Assembly: GCA_013139225.1 (NCBI GenBank)
Contig: WTBG01000128.1
Location: 1-6,299 of the forward strand
Direction: 5' to 3'
DNA: 6,299 nt
Source of the DNA: Deltaproteobacteria bacterium
GTDB taxonomy: Bacteria; Desulfobacterota; WTBG01
The position numbers were made by a program, and so were the translations under genes. Below, piece by piece: positions 5,629 to 6,299 of this stretch. Every line of letters starts with the position of its first letter. Within the stretch, counting starts at the first letter, position 1. Under the pieces are notes generated by a model that was given only the letters and a program-made list of their open reading frames with translations, made no database searches and was not told where the DNA came from.

Positions 5629-6299
5629 TTATTTCTTTTCTTGTGGTTTGAATTCCAGTGCTTCCTCTAATGAAGCCTCTCCCATGAGTGCTTCAAATTT
5701 CTTTGCTATATCAGGCCTTTCCTTTCTCATTTGATCCATATGACTTAAGACCCCCTTTTTGACAACGTCAGGGGCGGTATTCTCACTGATATAGCAGTTA
5801 TCATAAATCTCGTCATCCGTCAATCCAAAGATGTAGTCCAACTCCTCATCATTCAATATGTGCAGGCCAAAACCCCGAGATGCTTTTTCCATCTCTCCCG
5901 GCCAGCAGTACTCGAAAGTTTTCCTCCAGAAACCCGTATAATCCTCAAATCCGCCTCCCGTCTCCAAGTGCTTAAGAATGACCTTGGCAGCATGGTACCC
6001 ATACATGACAGCACTCTGACAGTAAGTCTCAATGAAGGCTGCCGCATCTCCCACCACCACGACATTGCCTTCAGCAGGTTCCATAATAGGTGAATAAAAG
6101 TTGAGGGCAGCAGATGAGGTGTGAACAACCTTCGCCTTTCTGAACCAATGAGAAAACCTCCCTGATTTTATAAAATAGTCCAAACCCTGCTTGGCAGAAA
6201 ATCCTTTGGGAGTGCCACACATCATATCGATAATGGGCTCATCGCCTGGCTTGGCAGAGGGGAGATGCTTGGCAAGCATATAGAGCTGGCTTTTCCCGT
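5629..6299 (-). CDS. FAD-dependent oxidoreductase paralogue, C-terminal part (N-terminus beyond the window)
   Basis: The frame is open to the right edge: six codons (GKSQLY) precede the Met at 6277-6279, so that Met is internal and the true start lies outside. About 222 residues are visible. Counting from that Met, they include the third FAD motif VVVVGDAA (G77-D78) and then the same C-terminal extension as the neighbouring flavoprotein: FSHWF (42-46), YSP-x-x-EP (62-68), a GHKAA-like GYHAA, RGFGL near 135-139, DDEL-like acid residues with YIFGL, and RKERPDI-x-x-KF-x-x-LM near the end. These blocks align one to one with residues 274-440 of the complete gene downstream. The Thr-Gly after the GD motif in the neighbour is replaced here (TYCQSA), so the two likely differ in substrate or cofactor handling. 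The product is probably a cytosolic or membrane-peripheral flavoprotein reductase. The 209-bp gap to the next gene carries two repeats, and no T-rich terminator follows the stop. Confidence 0.85.
   Translation of the reverse strand, partial: GKSQLYMLAKHLPSAKPGDEPIIDMMCGTPKGFSAKQGLDYFIKSGRFSHWFRKAKVVHTSSAALNFYSPIMEPAEGNVVVVGDAAAFIETYCQSAVMYGYHAAKVILKHLETGGGFEDYTGFWRKTFEYCWPGEMEKASRGFGLHILNDEELDYIFGLTDDEIYDNCYISENTAPDVVKKGVLSHMDQMRKERPDIAKKFEALMGEASLEEALEFKPQEKK

Noticed and set aside
6277..6279. ATG on the minus strand as the start of the last gene
   Set aside because: The frame stays open to the window edge and the protein lacks the N-terminal Rossmann domain, so this Met is internal and the gene is cut by the edge, not a short standalone protein.

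Overview
The window holds three complete protein genes and one gene cut off by the right edge. It looks like chromosome from an uncultivated or little-studied, AT-leaning, probably anaerobic Gram-negative bacterium. The style of the genes (a TMTC-like membrane/TPR protein, ChlP/FixC-like flavoproteins in tandem, a PCP_red-type domain, small palindromic intergenic repeats) fits Desulfobacterota, Nitrospirota, Planctomycetota or related candidate phyla. No rRNA or other phylogenetic marker is present, so this placement is inference only.

Layout. The plus strand (70-2238) carries a 722-residue membrane protein: a polytopic N-terminal half of the TMTC/DUF1736 type (GT-C glycosyltransferase-like), then eight tandem TPR units. 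It converges on a minus-strand group across a 164-bp gap that contains an imperfect 21-bp inverted repeat. The minus-strand group, in its direction of transcription, is: (i) a truncated FAD-dependent oxidoreductase (5629-6299, N-terminus outside the window); (ii) a complete 451-residue FAD-dependent oxidoreductase of the geranylgeranyl-reductase/FixC-like superfamily (4064-5419), recognisably paralogous to (i) over its whole C-terminal part; (iii) a 522-residue major facilitator superfamily (MFS) transporter (2403-3971) whose last ~50 residues resemble the PCP_red domain found at the C-terminus of the ChlB/BchB subunit of dark-operative protochlorophyllide reductase.

The 209-bp gap between the two flavoprotein genes holds a REP-like perfect 8-bp-arm palindrome and a second, degenerate stem-loop repeat. 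The 92-bp gap before the transporter holds a strong Shine-Dalgarno and a possible promoter, with no intrinsic terminator seen for the upstream gene.

Working together. The most interesting content is the minus-strand set: two diverged tandem flavoprotein reductases next to a transporter carrying a PCP_red-like tail. The inferred theme is reduction and membrane movement of a hydrophobic substrate (isoprenoid, lipid or tetrapyrrole-like), but the substrate is not visible in the sequence and no chlorophyll pathway gene is present here. The convergent TMTC-like gene is probably functionally unrelated, and looks clearly more AT-rich than the minus-strand genes.
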